This document shows positions 44,516 to 53,222 of a stretch of 64,000 bases of DNA, in pieces. Position 1 is the first letter of the stretch, and each line of letters starts with the position of its first letter. The position numbers were made by a program, and so were the translations under genes. Below the pieces are notes generated by a model. That model was not told the DNA's origin and made no database searches. It saw only the letters and a program-made list of their open reading frames with translations. The DNA lies in contig NZ_RQXV01000005.1 of NCBI RefSeq assembly GCF_003858655.1, forward strand, positions 186,001 through 250,000, read 5' to 3'. Source of the DNA: Amphritea balenae. Its GTDB lineage: Bacteria; Pseudomonadota; Gammaproteobacteria; Pseudomonadales; Balneatricaceae.

Positions 44516-44526
44516 GGAATGACCCG

Positions 44527-45717
44527 ATGAAGCAATTTACTAAGTCATTCACCCAGCAAGAATCGATTCCGGAAGCCGGTATAAAGGCAGCCAATGATGT
44601 GATGCGCACCGGACGTCTGCATCGCTATAACACCCTCCCGGATGAGAAAAGCGAAACAGACCTGTTAGAAATAGAATTTGCTGAATACATGGGCCTGCCT
44701 TACGCCCTCGCCTGTTCGTCAGGAGGCTACGCGTTGCACATCGCAATGCGGGCTGCCGGTGTTGAAGCCGGAGATAAAGTACTCTGTAACGCCTTTACTC
44801 TGGCGCCGGTTCCCGGCGCTATCCACAACAGTGGTGCGGTGCCGGTCTTAATAGACGTCGCCGATGATTACTGTATCGATCTTGACGATCTGGAGGCAAA
44901 GGCTGCAGCCAGTGGCGCGCGCTATTTTATGCTCTCGCATATGCGGGGGCATGTAGCCGATATGGATCGTATTATGGCGATCTGCGAAAAGTATAATCTG
45001 TTCCTGATCGAAGATTGTGCCCATACCATGGGCGCCAGCTGGAACGGTATAAAAAGCGGTACCTTTGGTGATATCGCCTGTTTCAGTACTCAAACCTATA
45101 AGCATATCAACTCAGGAGAAGGCGGCTTTCTGACCACCCGCCATGCTGAGGTGATGGCCCGGGCCATTATGCACTCCGGCTCATACATGCTGTTTGAACG
45201 GCACTTTGCCGCACCACCCAAAGAGGTGTTTGAGCAGATCCGTTTTGAAACCCCTAACTACAGCGGCCGGATGGACAATCTTCGGGCAGCTATCCTGCGG
45301 CCCCAGTTAGCCGATCTGGATACCCAGTGCCAGCGCTGGAATACCCGCTACCGGATTCTTGAACAACAATTTAACAACTGCCCGGCGATTCACATTCCTA
45401 GCCGGCCTGCAAAAGAGCAATTTGTCGCCAGCTCTATTCAGTTCTCACTACCCGGCTTCAGCACCGAGCAGATTCTGCAGGTTGTTGCACAATGCAATGA
45501 ACAGGGTGTGGTACTGAAATGGTTTGGTGACAGCGAGCCCAAAGATTACACCAGCCGTTACGATAGCTGGCATTATATCGAGGCGATGCCGCAACTACCT
45601 CAGACCGAGAAGATTCTGTCTAAGCTGTTGGATATGCGGATTCCGCTCACCTTCAGCGAAGCAGATTGTCAGTTACTGGGGGAGATCATCTGTAAAGTAA
45701 CAGAGTCACTTAAGTAA
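44527..45717 (+). CDS. DegT/DnrJ/EryC1/StrS family PLP aminotransferase
   Basis: A 396-residue PLP enzyme of the DegT family, most members of which aminate keto-sugars. The PLP lysine is Lys192 in TQTYKHINSGEGG. The cofactor-binding ALACSSGGYALHIAMRA and DCAHTMGA are present. It is 11 nt downstream of hpsN with a GAGGA site, so they form an operon. No sugar-nucleotide genes are near, so it may act on a small keto compound linked to the HpsN substrate, for example forming or removing an amino group next to a primary alcohol. This role is inference. Confidence 0.88.
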   Translation: MKQFTKSFTQQESIPEAGIKAANDVMRTGRLHRYNTLPDEKSETDLLEIEFAEYMGLPYALACSSGGYALHIAMRAAGVEAGDKVLCNAFTLAPVPGAIHNSGAVPVLIDVADDYCIDLDDLEAKAAASGARYFMLSHMRGHVADMDRIMAICEKYNLFLIEDCAHTMGASWNGIKSGTFGDIACFSTQTYKHINSGEGGFLTTRHAEVMARAIMHSGSYMLFERHFAAPPKEVFEQIRFETPNYSGRMDNLRAAILRPQLADLDTQCQRWNTRYRILEQQFNNCPAIHIPSRPAKEQFVASSIQFSLPGFSTEQILQVVAQCNEQGVVLKWFGDSEPKDYTSRYDSWHYIEAMPQLPQTEKILSKLLDMRIPLTFSEADCQLLGEIICKVTESLK

Positions 45718-45757
45718 CTCTGAATACTCAAAACAGCGACTGGCGCTTTTGCTAGAA

Positions 45758-46684
45758 CTAGCCTCCGGAACTGTTGTTAAAACTAGCCTCAGGCGCTTTA
45801 AACCAGTGCAGGAGGTTTTTTTCTGTTAAGCGAATGGCAGCATTTGAACGATCACTTTTACGACTCATCACATACCATGTGAGAGGTAGCGATTTGCGGG
45901 TCAGCGGCACGGCACTCACCAATCCCTGATTCAGAGCGCGGCTTAACGCCCAGCGGGATAAAATACTGACACCCAGATTTACCCCGATCATTTCAACAAT
46001 GGCATCGGTCATTTCTACTAACTGCATATGCCGGGGCCTGACACCTGCGGGCCGGATAAACTGCTCGTATTCAAATCCGGGTAAAGCATCCAGGCTATAG
46101 GTCAGATAGTCCTGATCTGCCAGATCGTCAGCTTCAATATAAGCTTTCTTCGCTAGCGGATGTTCCGGATGAGTCACCAACACCAACTCATCCTGAAACA
46201 GTTTTTTCCCCTCCAACGCACTGTTAGTTATAAGTCCCGGAGAGATCAGCAGATCCGTTGCGCCTGATAGCAGAGCTGTCTGAGCATCCCGGGTTGCAGC
46301 GGCGATAAAATCCAGTTGAAGCTTTTCACGCTGATTGTTAACTGAGCTTAGAAAGCCTGGCACCCAATGGTAAGCGCTATAGGAAGACACACCGATCCTG
46401 ACCAGATAACTTGCGTTAGCAGCAACTCGTTCAAAATCCTGCTCCGCCCGTTCCAGCTCAGGCAATACTGTTTGAGCCGTTTCTAACAACGCCTGACCCG
46501 CTGGCGTTACCCGCAGCCGACGCCCATCCCGCTCAAAGATGGCGCTACCCAGTCTTCGTTCAGCTTCGGCCAGCCGGTGACTCAGCGCTGACTGAGTCAC
46601 ACCTATCACTTCAGCCGCATGACCAAGACTGCCAAACCGGGCAATCGCATCAAGCAGTTGCCAGTGCTTTATATCTAATCTCAT
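45758..46684 (-). CDS. LysR family transcriptional regulator
   Basis: A 308-residue LysR regulator. The winged helix reads LDAIARFGSLGHAAEVIGVT and SALSHRLAEAERRLG, and the effector domain follows. It resembles MetR/GltC-like regulators by style only. It is convergent with the DegT gene and divergent from an EamA transporter about 180 nt away, which it probably controls. A 20-bp direct repeat lies in the shared promoter region. Confidence 0.9.
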   Translation of the reverse strand: MRLDIKHWQLLDAIARFGSLGHAAEVIGVTQSALSHRLAEAERRLGSAIFERDGRRLRVTPAGQALLETAQTVLPELERAEQDFERVAANASYLVRIGVSSYSAYHWVPGFLSSVNNQREKLQLDFIAAATRDAQTALLSGATDLLISPGLITNSALEGKKLFQDELVLVTHPEHPLAKKAYIEADDLADQDYLTYSLDALPGFEYEQFIRPAGVRPRHMQLVEMTDAIVEMIGVNLGVSILSRWALSRALNQGLVSAVPLTRKSLPLTWYVMSRKSDRSNAAIRLTEKNLLHWFKAPEASFNNSSGG

Positions 46685-46810
46685 ACATGAACAACTCTAA
46701 TCATAAATACGTATTATTCATTAATAATATCATCATAAAGCAACTATTATTCAGCCCACTTCAGAAACAGCTTGGCTATTCACAAACAGCCACGAATATC
46801 TGAGTAATTT

Positions 46811-46850
46811 ATTAGTAGTGCCTTAATTTTATTAGCAGTGCCTTAATAGA
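46811..46850. repeat. 20-bp direct repeat in LysR/EamA promoter
   Basis: ATTAGTAGTGCCTTAATTTT (46811-46830) is followed directly by ATTAGCAGTGCCTTAATAGA (46831-46850), 16 of 20 matching. It lies just upstream of the EamA start and may be a regulator site or a small duplication. Confidence 0.7.
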
Positions 46851-46865
46851 GAGGTTCAGACAACG

Positions 46866-47777
46866 ATGGGTGGATTGATGGTACTGGGAGCCGCAGTTGG
46901 TTTTGGCCTGAGCCCGATGCTGGCACAACTGTTGTTGCAACAGGGTTTTACACCCGAAGTAATCGCATTGTTCCGGTTTGCGATCCCCCTGCTGATCATG
47001 CTGCCCTTCCTGCGCAGACTAAACCTGTCTGACGCAGAGTCCCTACGCACCATAGCGATAGGCGCGCTAATGGGTTGCGGTATGCTGATTCATCTCTACA
47101 GCTATGACTGGTTACCGGCCGCTCTGGTGATACAGATTTACTATACCTATCCGCTCTTTGCTATGGGCCTGGGTTGGGCGCTGTTCCGACAACCGGCGAC
47201 CCAGAACCGGCTGATTGCTGCGGGCCTGATCGTTATCGCAGTCTCTATTATGCTGGACCCGTCAGATCTGGGAGAGCAACCGCTGTGGGTCCTGCCTCTC
47301 AGTTTTATGGCTCCTGTCTCATATGCCCTGTTACTGAACTACTTTGCCAAGCCAGTACGGGCAATGCCCAGCAGCCAACGAATGGGCGCTTGCGCTGTCG
47401 GACATCTGCTAGTGCTTATTCCTATTATCCTCTGGCAGGCCCAGATGCAGATAGCTATAGATACACCTATGCAGATACTGCCAACATCCTCAGAACAGAC
47501 AACGCTGATTATTGCACTGGGACTACTCGCAGCGACGTTGCCCCAGTATCTGTTTGCCCGGGGTAGCTTATCCACCGGTATCGAACGGCTGACCACTATC
47601 GGTTCACTGGAGATTATCTTTGCTCTGTTTTTTGGCGTGGTGTTTCTGAATAATGAGATCGGTCGGCTGGATATAATCGCCGCGGGTTTAATTGTGATGG
47701 CCGGACTCATTCGACTGGAAACCCGCCAGATAAGCCCTGTTGCTCCGGCTATTTCTGAGTCTGAAGTCAGTCACTAA
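46866..47777 (+). CDS. EamA/DMT superfamily transporter
   Basis: A 303-residue ten-helix transporter with two EamA repeats (GLMVLGAAVGFGLSPMLAQL at the start; the second repeat begins near LPLSFMAPVSYALLLNY). GAGG lies 10 nt upstream of ATG. Divergent from the LysR at 45758, its probable regulator. Exporter of an unknown metabolite. Confidence 0.88.
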   Translation: MGGLMVLGAAVGFGLSPMLAQLLLQQGFTPEVIALFRFAIPLLIMLPFLRRLNLSDAESLRTIAIGALMGCGMLIHLYSYDWLPAALVIQIYYTYPLFAMGLGWALFRQPATQNRLIAAGLIVIAVSIMLDPSDLGEQPLWVLPLSFMAPVSYALLLNYFAKPVRAMPSSQRMGACAVGHLLVLIPIILWQAQMQIAIDTPMQILPTSSEQTTLIIALGLLAATLPQYLFARGSLSTGIERLTTIGSLEIIFALFFGVVFLNNEIGRLDIIAAGLIVMAGLIRLETRQISPVAPAISESEVSH

Positions 47778-47861
47778 AGCAAACACCCGCATGTACCGGG
47801 ATTTACAGATAGACATACTACAGAATTACATCTATATACATTATTTGCGTATCACTTTAGT

Positions 47862-49346
47862 ATGTTAACTATGATAAAACGACCCCGACATATCGCCTCG
47901 GACCGGGTGATGCGTTTTCTACGCTCATCGCTGAGTCCGCTACTTACCCGCCCCTGGTTGGATCGCCTGATTCTGTGGGTGCTTGAACACTGGTTTTTCC
48001 CGCTGTCGCGACTCTGGGCTTCTGCCCGTGCAGCCGAAGGCTCGGTAGATACCTTCTGTATCGAAGCGGACTTCGCGCCCTCGCCTAAGCAATGTCAAAA
48101 AGCTAAACGGGTATTGGCTAACTTTGAGCATGCCCGGGTTAAAAATCTGATGACCGAGCAGATCTGGCAGGAGTATCTGTTTGGCGATAGCAATGTGACA
48201 GAACAACGATTGTTAATTGCAGAAGAGATGCGTCTCGATACCCGCACCGAATACCTGATGATGCGGAAGCAGTTCACCCCGTTTCGCAAGATGATTAAAC
48301 AATCAATTTCGCTGCGACCTCCAACACCCGAAGCCACGCAGGAACGCTACCCGGACCAGGCCGTCTTTGACGCTGCTTTTGCCCTGCCTGAGCAATTTCC
48401 TGTGATTGAAGAGTCACGCTCCATTCCTGTTCCCAGTGGCCGGGATTACTGGATACGCTTCAAATCACCCTCTGCAGACATGGACGATCTGGCCTATGCC
48501 CGGGTGCACGAACCGGTCGGGGTAGAAAACCCACCGACACTTATTTTCGGCCATGGTATTTTTGTTGAATTTGATCACTTCCACAATTTGATTGATGAAG
48601 TTCACGCCTTAACCAGTATGGGAATCCGTGTGGTTCGTCCGGAAGCTCCATGGCATGGCCGCCGGGTAATTCCCGGACACTTTGGTGGTGAACGATTACT
48701 GTCCACCGCACCGGTCGGCATGATCGAATTTTTAGCAGCTCAAACCCAAGAGTGGGCGGTATTAGTGGACTGGTGTCGTTGCACCAGTAGCGGCCCGGTT
48801 GCCATTGGCGGCAGTAGCCTGGGAGCACAAACCGCTAAATCAATCGCCGTGAGAGCTAAGGTTTGGCCAAAGCACTTACAACCCGATGCCCTGTTTATGG
48901 TAACTCATTGTACTCATATTGCTGAAGCCGCATTGGACGGCGCTCTGTCTGACCTCTGGCACCTTTCTGATGCCCTACGGGATCAGGGATGGAATAAAGA
49001 ACTGGCGCGGGAATGGTTGAATAAACTGGACCCGGAAGATACGCCGGTCATGCCTCCCGAACAGATTGTCAGTGTGATGGGCTCAGAAGATACCGTCACC
49101 CCCTTTGCTTCCGGTCAGGCCCATATGGACAGCTGGCAAGTACCAACCCAGAACCGTTTTGTCTATCAAAGGGGACACTTCACTATACCGCTGGGGCTTA
49201 TCCGCGATCAGCAGGGGTTATGGCGATTGCGGGCCATTTTCAGTCAGATTGAGCAACAAACCAAGAAGCAACAAGCGAATCAGCCAGTAGATATAAACCT
49301 GCTAAGTAACAGGCCAGGGAATCCGCCATGTTCAACGATTCAATAA
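47862..49346 (+). CDS. Alpha/beta hydrolase fold protein
   Basis: A 494-residue protein. The N-terminal 170 residues are basic and not assignable. The C-terminal half is an alpha/beta hydrolase: oxyanion loop LIFGHGIFVEFDHF, nucleophile elbow AIGGSSLGAQTAK (GxSxG), acid-containing MGSEDTVTPF and histidine in QRGHFTIP. There is no signal peptide. The acyltransferase gene starts inside its last 19 nt, so the two are translationally coupled. A lipase or esterase role in lipid remodelling is inferred. The exact start is uncertain because no Shine-Dalgarno is seen. Confidence 0.82.
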   Translation: MLTMIKRPRHIASDRVMRFLRSSLSPLLTRPWLDRLILWVLEHWFFPLSRLWASARAAEGSVDTFCIEADFAPSPKQCQKAKRVLANFEHARVKNLMTEQIWQEYLFGDSNVTEQRLLIAEEMRLDTRTEYLMMRKQFTPFRKMIKQSISLRPPTPEATQERYPDQAVFDAAFALPEQFPVIEESRSIPVPSGRDYWIRFKSPSADMDDLAYARVHEPVGVENPPTLIFGHGIFVEFDHFHNLIDEVHALTSMGIRVVRPEAPWHGRRVIPGHFGGERLLSTAPVGMIEFLAAQTQEWAVLVDWCRCTSSGPVAIGGSSLGAQTAKSIAVRAKVWPKHLQPDALFMVTHCTHIAEAALDGALSDLWHLSDALRDQGWNKELAREWLNKLDPEDTPVMPPEQIVSVMGSEDTVTPFASGQAHMDSWQVPTQNRFVYQRGHFTIPLGLIRDQQGLWRLRAIFSQIEQQTKKQQANQPVDINLLSNRPGNPPCSTIQ

Positions 49347-50761
49347 GCCTGCCCTTCTGGTTATTCCTGTTACTGGCAACCCTGGCAGGGCTGGGGCTGT
49401 ATCACTATTTTTTATCGCCCTGGTTCAAGCGCTTTTATCGCAGACGCACCCTCAATACATCACACATTCTGGATGACAAACTCAGCCACGGGTTAAGCCC
49501 GCAAGCCAGCAATCGTCGTAGTCTCTGGATTGATAAACTGCTCAGCGATCCGGAAGTGATCGCCGCCATTAATGAAGAGATTAATGACCAGACCGATGAC
49601 GATATAGGTGCAGGTAAAAATGATGCCAGCGCCGTGCATAAAAAAGCTGCCGAATACGCTGAAGAACTGGTGCCATCATTTAATGTGTTGCTGTATTTCC
49701 GACTGGGCTATTGGTTAGCACGGGGGTTCCTACGTTTTCTGTACTGGGTCAAAGTGGGTTATAACGCTGAAAAGCAGTATGACAATATCGATCCGAACAG
49801 CTGCATCGTGATTGTTTCCAATCATCGTTCTAATTTTGATCCTTTCTTTCTCATCTATCTGGCCTCACGCAGGGCAGCGATCTCTTACTCTGCCGGCGAA
49901 TGGGCCCGGGGCTTTCCGTTCCAACAACTGCTTCATGCTATCGGTTTTTACATTATCCGTCGCGACAGTGGCAGTACTTTGTACCGTAAAATGCTGGAGC
50001 GCTACGTTTCGCTGGCGGTGAGTAACTGTATCCCTCAAGGGTTATTTATCGAAGGCGGATTAAGTCGTGACGGTAAAATGCAGCCGTTAAAGTTGGGTAT
50101 GCTTAACTATGTAACCAAGGCGATGGGGCGAGGCGACTGCAAAGATATTGTCTTTATCCCCACCGCCCTGAACTACGATAAAATCCCTGAGGACAAAACC
50201 CTGCTTGCTCACCAGGAACAGGGCTTCAAGCAGAAGGGTCGGTTCTACTCAATCCTTTCATTCGGCAAATTTCTGTTGCAGCTAGTACCCCACATACTGC
50301 CCCACCAGCACAAGCCGTTCGGTTATGCCTGCGTAAACTACGGTGATCCGATCTCTCTGCAGCAATGGCAGCAACAACAAGGCATCGACCTGAACCAGTG
50401 CGATAGTGAACAACGTAAACAAGCGATCGGACAGCTAGGCGAAGATATAGCGCAGCAGATAGAGCAACACCTACCAATCTTGCCGGTATCCCTGCTCTCG
50501 GCAATTTGTCTCAATAACCTGGATCAGCCGATCTCGGAACTGGATATTAAAGTGCAGGGCAACGAGCTATTTATTAAGTTGCGCCAACAGGGGCGCTACA
50601 TGCTGATACCTAAAAAGGATGAGGATTATGCCCTTGAACAGGCGCTGTATACCTTGTCTAAACGCGGCATGATTATCGAGATAGAAGAAGGACTTTTCCA
50701 GGCTGACAGCCAACATCGGGCGATGTTTGAGTATTATCGAAACTCTTTAGGAGAGCTATAG
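49328..50761 (+). CDS. 1-acyl-glycerol-3-phosphate-type acyltransferase (PlsC/PlsB-like)
   Basis: A 477-residue membrane-associated acyltransferase. An N-terminal membrane segment (residues 8-28) is followed by the PlsC domain. This has the HX4D catalytic motif in VSNHRSNFDPFFLI and the substrate motif FIEGGLSRDGKMQP, closer to PlsB/DHAPAT style than to standard PlsC. It overlaps the hydrolase gene by 19 nt. Its terminal codons are repeated as a 20-bp array in the following intergenic DNA. The acyl acceptor is not certain. Confidence 0.87.
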   Translation: MFNDSISLPFWLFLLLATLAGLGLYHYFLSPWFKRFYRRRTLNTSHILDDKLSHGLSPQASNRRSLWIDKLLSDPEVIAAINEEINDQTDDDIGAGKNDASAVHKKAAEYAEELVPSFNVLLYFRLGYWLARGFLRFLYWVKVGYNAEKQYDNIDPNSCIVIVSNHRSNFDPFFLIYLASRRAAISYSAGEWARGFPFQQLLHAIGFYIIRRDSGSTLYRKMLERYVSLAVSNCIPQGLFIEGGLSRDGKMQPLKLGMLNYVTKAMGRGDCKDIVFIPTALNYDKIPEDKTLLAHQEQGFKQKGRFYSILSFGKFLLQLVPHILPHQHKPFGYACVNYGDPISLQQWQQQQGIDLNQCDSEQRKQAIGQLGEDIAQQIEQHLPILPVSLLSAICLNNLDQPISELDIKVQGNELFIKLRQQGRYMLIPKKDEDYALEQALYTLSKRGMIIEIEEGLFQADSQHRAMFEYYRNSLGEL

Positions 50762-50842
50762 GCTCTTTAGGTGAGCTATAGGCACTTTAGGTGAGCTATA
50801 GGCATTTGAGCTGAGTTATATGTATTTGAGATGAGCTATAGA
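50743..50842. repeat. 20-bp tandem repeat derived from the end of the acyltransferase gene
   Basis: Units CTCTTTAGGTGAGCTATAGG start at 50743, 50763, 50783, 50803 and 50823, exactly 20 bp apart. The first unit is the coding end of the acyltransferase (Ser-Leu-Gly-Glu-Leu-stop). Later units are increasingly degenerate. Confidence 0.9.
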
Positions 50843-50877
50843 TCTTCACCGGATGAGTTATATAGAGTCACAATATC

Positions 50878-51564
50878 CTAAGCATAGCCACTCTTAATGT
50901 CGGCAAAACCACTGAACCGGAACCACTCCGGAAAGGTTTTCAGCAGCGTTGAAGAACCTTTGATATTCAACTTACCGCTGGACTCAGCTTCAGTCAGCTT
51001 AATATCACCCAACCACAACATCACCATGGTTCTCAGGTCACTGTGAAACTTAATATCAGGATCAAAACCCGGATCATCAACACAGAGATCGATCTCACCA
51101 CCTTCGGCCAGTAGCCACCAGTTGCCATAGGTTTTATCCAGCCCTTTAAAACTAAAATGCATTACCGTTCGTCCGCCGGGTAACGCCTGACAATTAATCG
51201 TTCTGCGCATATCCCACATCAGAAGCTCGACACTCAGATCATCATCGGACATCTGGCTGCGCACCCAGCGCGCGCCCCATTCACCCAACCCCATCACTAT
51301 CGGTTCCAGCTCCCGGCCGGCCTGAGTCAGATGATACTCCCGGCTCTTATTGTCATCCGAATGTTTCAACTCAACTAAACCTCGCTGTTGCAGAACATTC
51401 AATCGCTGCGACAACATCGTAGGGGAGATAAGTGGCAAACCCCGTTTAAAGTCGTTATAGCGATGACTGCCACAGAGCAACTCCCGCACCAGTAACAAGG
51501 TCCAGCGCTCACCAAGCGCTTCACAGGCTTTAGCTATCGGACAAAACTGACCATAGGATTTCAT
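50878..51564 (-). CDS. HxlR family transcriptional regulator
   Basis: A 228-residue regulator. The N-terminal HxlR winged helix (about 10-105) has the family cysteine and pattern CPIAKACEALGERWTLLLVR, and RYNDFKRGLPLISPTMLSQR. A C-terminal extension of about 110 residues resembles an SCP-2-like sterol-carrier fold (LPGGRTVMHFSFKG). ATG 51564 has GGGAG 8 nt upstream. It is divergent from the GFA-nitrilase pair, its likely targets. Confidence 0.88.
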   Translation of the reverse strand: MKSYGQFCPIAKACEALGERWTLLLVRELLCGSHRYNDFKRGLPLISPTMLSQRLNVLQQRGLVELKHSDDNKSREYHLTQAGRELEPIVMGLGEWGARWVRSQMSDDDLSVELLMWDMRRTINCQALPGGRTVMHFSFKGLDKTYGNWWLLAEGGEIDLCVDDPGFDPDIKFHSDLRTMVMLWLGDIKLTEAESSGKLNIKGSSTLLKTFPEWFRFSGFADIKSGYA

Positions 51565-51692
51565 GCTCGACACTCCCTCTGTAAGCCTGTTACTACAGTT
51601 TTCGTAGTTTAAGCTACGTTTTCCGGACTAAAGAAACTATAGACCCTCTGCTTAACTTGAGACATCGCACGAGCAAAAAGAAGGATGTCATC

Positions 51693-52127
51693 ATGAACAA
51701 TTCCAAAACCTATAACGGCAGCTGCTTTTGCGGGGCCGTAACATTTACCCTTAAACACGACCCCGCGCTGATGGCCTACTGCCATTGCGAATCCTGCCGT
51801 CACTGGTCGGCAGGCCCGGTCAACGCTTTCACGCTTTGGCCACCGGAAGCCGTCACTATTACTCAAGGGAGTGATCAGATCGGTAGCTTTAACAAAACGC
51901 CCGAGACTATTCGTAAGTGGTGCAAAAGCTGTGGCGGGCACTTGTTTATCGAACACCCGGCGATGGGGCTTATCGATGTACCCGCGTCGGTCATTCCCGA
52001 ATTTAATTTCCAGCCAGCCCTGCATGTGAACTATCAGGAAACCGTACTACGAATGCGGGATGGCCTGCCAAAGATGAAAGATCTGCCGCAAGAAGCCGGA
52101 GGGTCCGGTCTGCAAATCGACGAGTAA
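51693..52127 (+). CDS. GFA family zinc-binding protein
   Basis: A 144-residue protein of the glutathione-dependent formaldehyde-activating (GFA/DUF636) family. It has the zinc cysteines GSCFCGAVTF, CHCESCR and WCKSCGGH. Most members are not true formaldehyde enzymes, so function is open. ATG 51693 is chosen because AAGGA lies upstream. It is 28 nt before the nitrilase, so they are probably co-transcribed. Confidence 0.9.
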   Translation: MNNSKTYNGSCFCGAVTFTLKHDPALMAYCHCESCRHWSAGPVNAFTLWPPEAVTITQGSDQIGSFNKTPETIRKWCKSCGGHLFIEHPAMGLIDVPASVIPEFNFQPALHVNYQETVLRMRDGLPKMKDLPQEAGGSGLQIDE

Positions 52128-52155
52128 AAGTGCACTGTCACGAGGAGATACTGTT

Positions 52156-53097
52156 ATGAACACCAAAATAGCGATTAGTCAAAAGCCACCCGCACTACTG
52201 GATCTGGAAACATCGATCAGCCGGGCTGTGGATACTATTCATGAAGTCGCTCAGGCAGGCGCGCAACTTGTCGTGTTTCCGGAAGCGTTCCTGCCGGGCT
52301 ACCCCACCTGGATCTGGCGTCTAAAACCCGGCGGCGATATGGGGCTGGGTAATACTATCCACAGCCAGTTACGCAACAATGCGGTTGATATCGAGAACGG
52401 CGGGCTTGAACCAATCTGTAGTGCCGCAGCAGAGCACAATATTGTGGTCGTCATAGGCATGAATGAGATCGACTCAACGTATAGCGGCTCTACTTTGTTT
52501 AATACGGTAGTCGTGATCAGTAACGACGGTACTATTCTGAATCGTCATCGTAAGCTGATGCCTACCAATCCTGAACGTATGGTATGGGGCTTTGGTGATG
52601 GCAGCGGTCTGCAGGTAGTCGATACACCGGTGGGTCGGATCGGTTGCCTGATCTGCTGGGAAAGCTATATGCCCCTGGCTCGCTACGCTCTCTTTTCACA
52701 AGATATCGATATCTATGTAGCTCCGACGTGGGACAGCGGTGATACCTGGGTGGCATCGATGAACCATATCGCCCGCGAAGGCGGCTGCTGGGTACTCAGC
52801 ACTGCAACAGCGCTGCAAGGCAAAGATATCCCTGAATCGTTTCCAGAGCGGGATCAATTATTCCAGCCTGATGAGTGGATCAATCCTGGCGGGGCCGTCG
52901 TGATAAAACCCTTCGGCGGCGTAACTGCCGGACCACTGAATAATGAAAAAGGGGTTCTCTATGCGGATATCGATATCGCAGCGGTACGCGACGCCCGCAA
53001 GGCGCTAGATGTTGCCGGTCATTACAATCGCCCCGATATATTCCATCTGGAGATAGACCGTCGAGTCATGCCGCCGAGCAGGTTTATTGATGATTAA
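52156..53097 (+). CDS. Nitrilase family carbon-nitrogen hydrolase
   Basis: A 313-residue nitrilase. The Glu-Lys-Cys triad can be read: glutamate in LVVFPEAFLPGYP, lysine in NRHRKLMPT, cysteine in GCLICWESYMPLAR. The GYPTWIWRL segment is typical of aliphatic and aryl nitrilases rather than amidases. It would convert nitriles to carboxylates and ammonia. Strong GAGGAG site. It forms a unit with GFA under the HxlR regulator and ends at a hairpin at 53167. Confidence 0.9.
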   Translation: MNTKIAISQKPPALLDLETSISRAVDTIHEVAQAGAQLVVFPEAFLPGYPTWIWRLKPGGDMGLGNTIHSQLRNNAVDIENGGLEPICSAAAEHNIVVVIGMNEIDSTYSGSTLFNTVVVISNDGTILNRHRKLMPTNPERMVWGFGDGSGLQVVDTPVGRIGCLICWESYMPLARYALFSQDIDIYVAPTWDSGDTWVASMNHIAREGGCWVLSTATALQGKDIPESFPERDQLFQPDEWINPGGAVVIKPFGGVTAGPLNNEKGVLYADIDIAAVRDARKALDVAGHYNRPDIFHLEIDRRVMPPSRFIDD

Positions 53098-53166
53098 GAA
53101 CCCAGGACTGTATAAAAACATACAGCAGAATAAGAAATCTACTTTCCCACTACATATCGAATAAAT

Positions 53167-53222
53167 AAGCCTTGCTAACGTTGAACATAACTACAATGTT
53201 AGCGAGGCTTTCCTTATACGAA
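53167..53222 (+). terminator. Long inverted repeat, probable terminator
   Basis: AAGCCTTGCTAACGTT ... AATGTTAGCGAGGCTTT forms a long, slightly imperfect stem about 70 nt after the nitrilase stop. The T-tract is short, so termination is likely but not certain. Confidence 0.7.

Noticed and set aside
50743-50842. Possible CRISPR or terminator array
   Set aside because: Contiguous 20-bp units without spacers and without strong stems.
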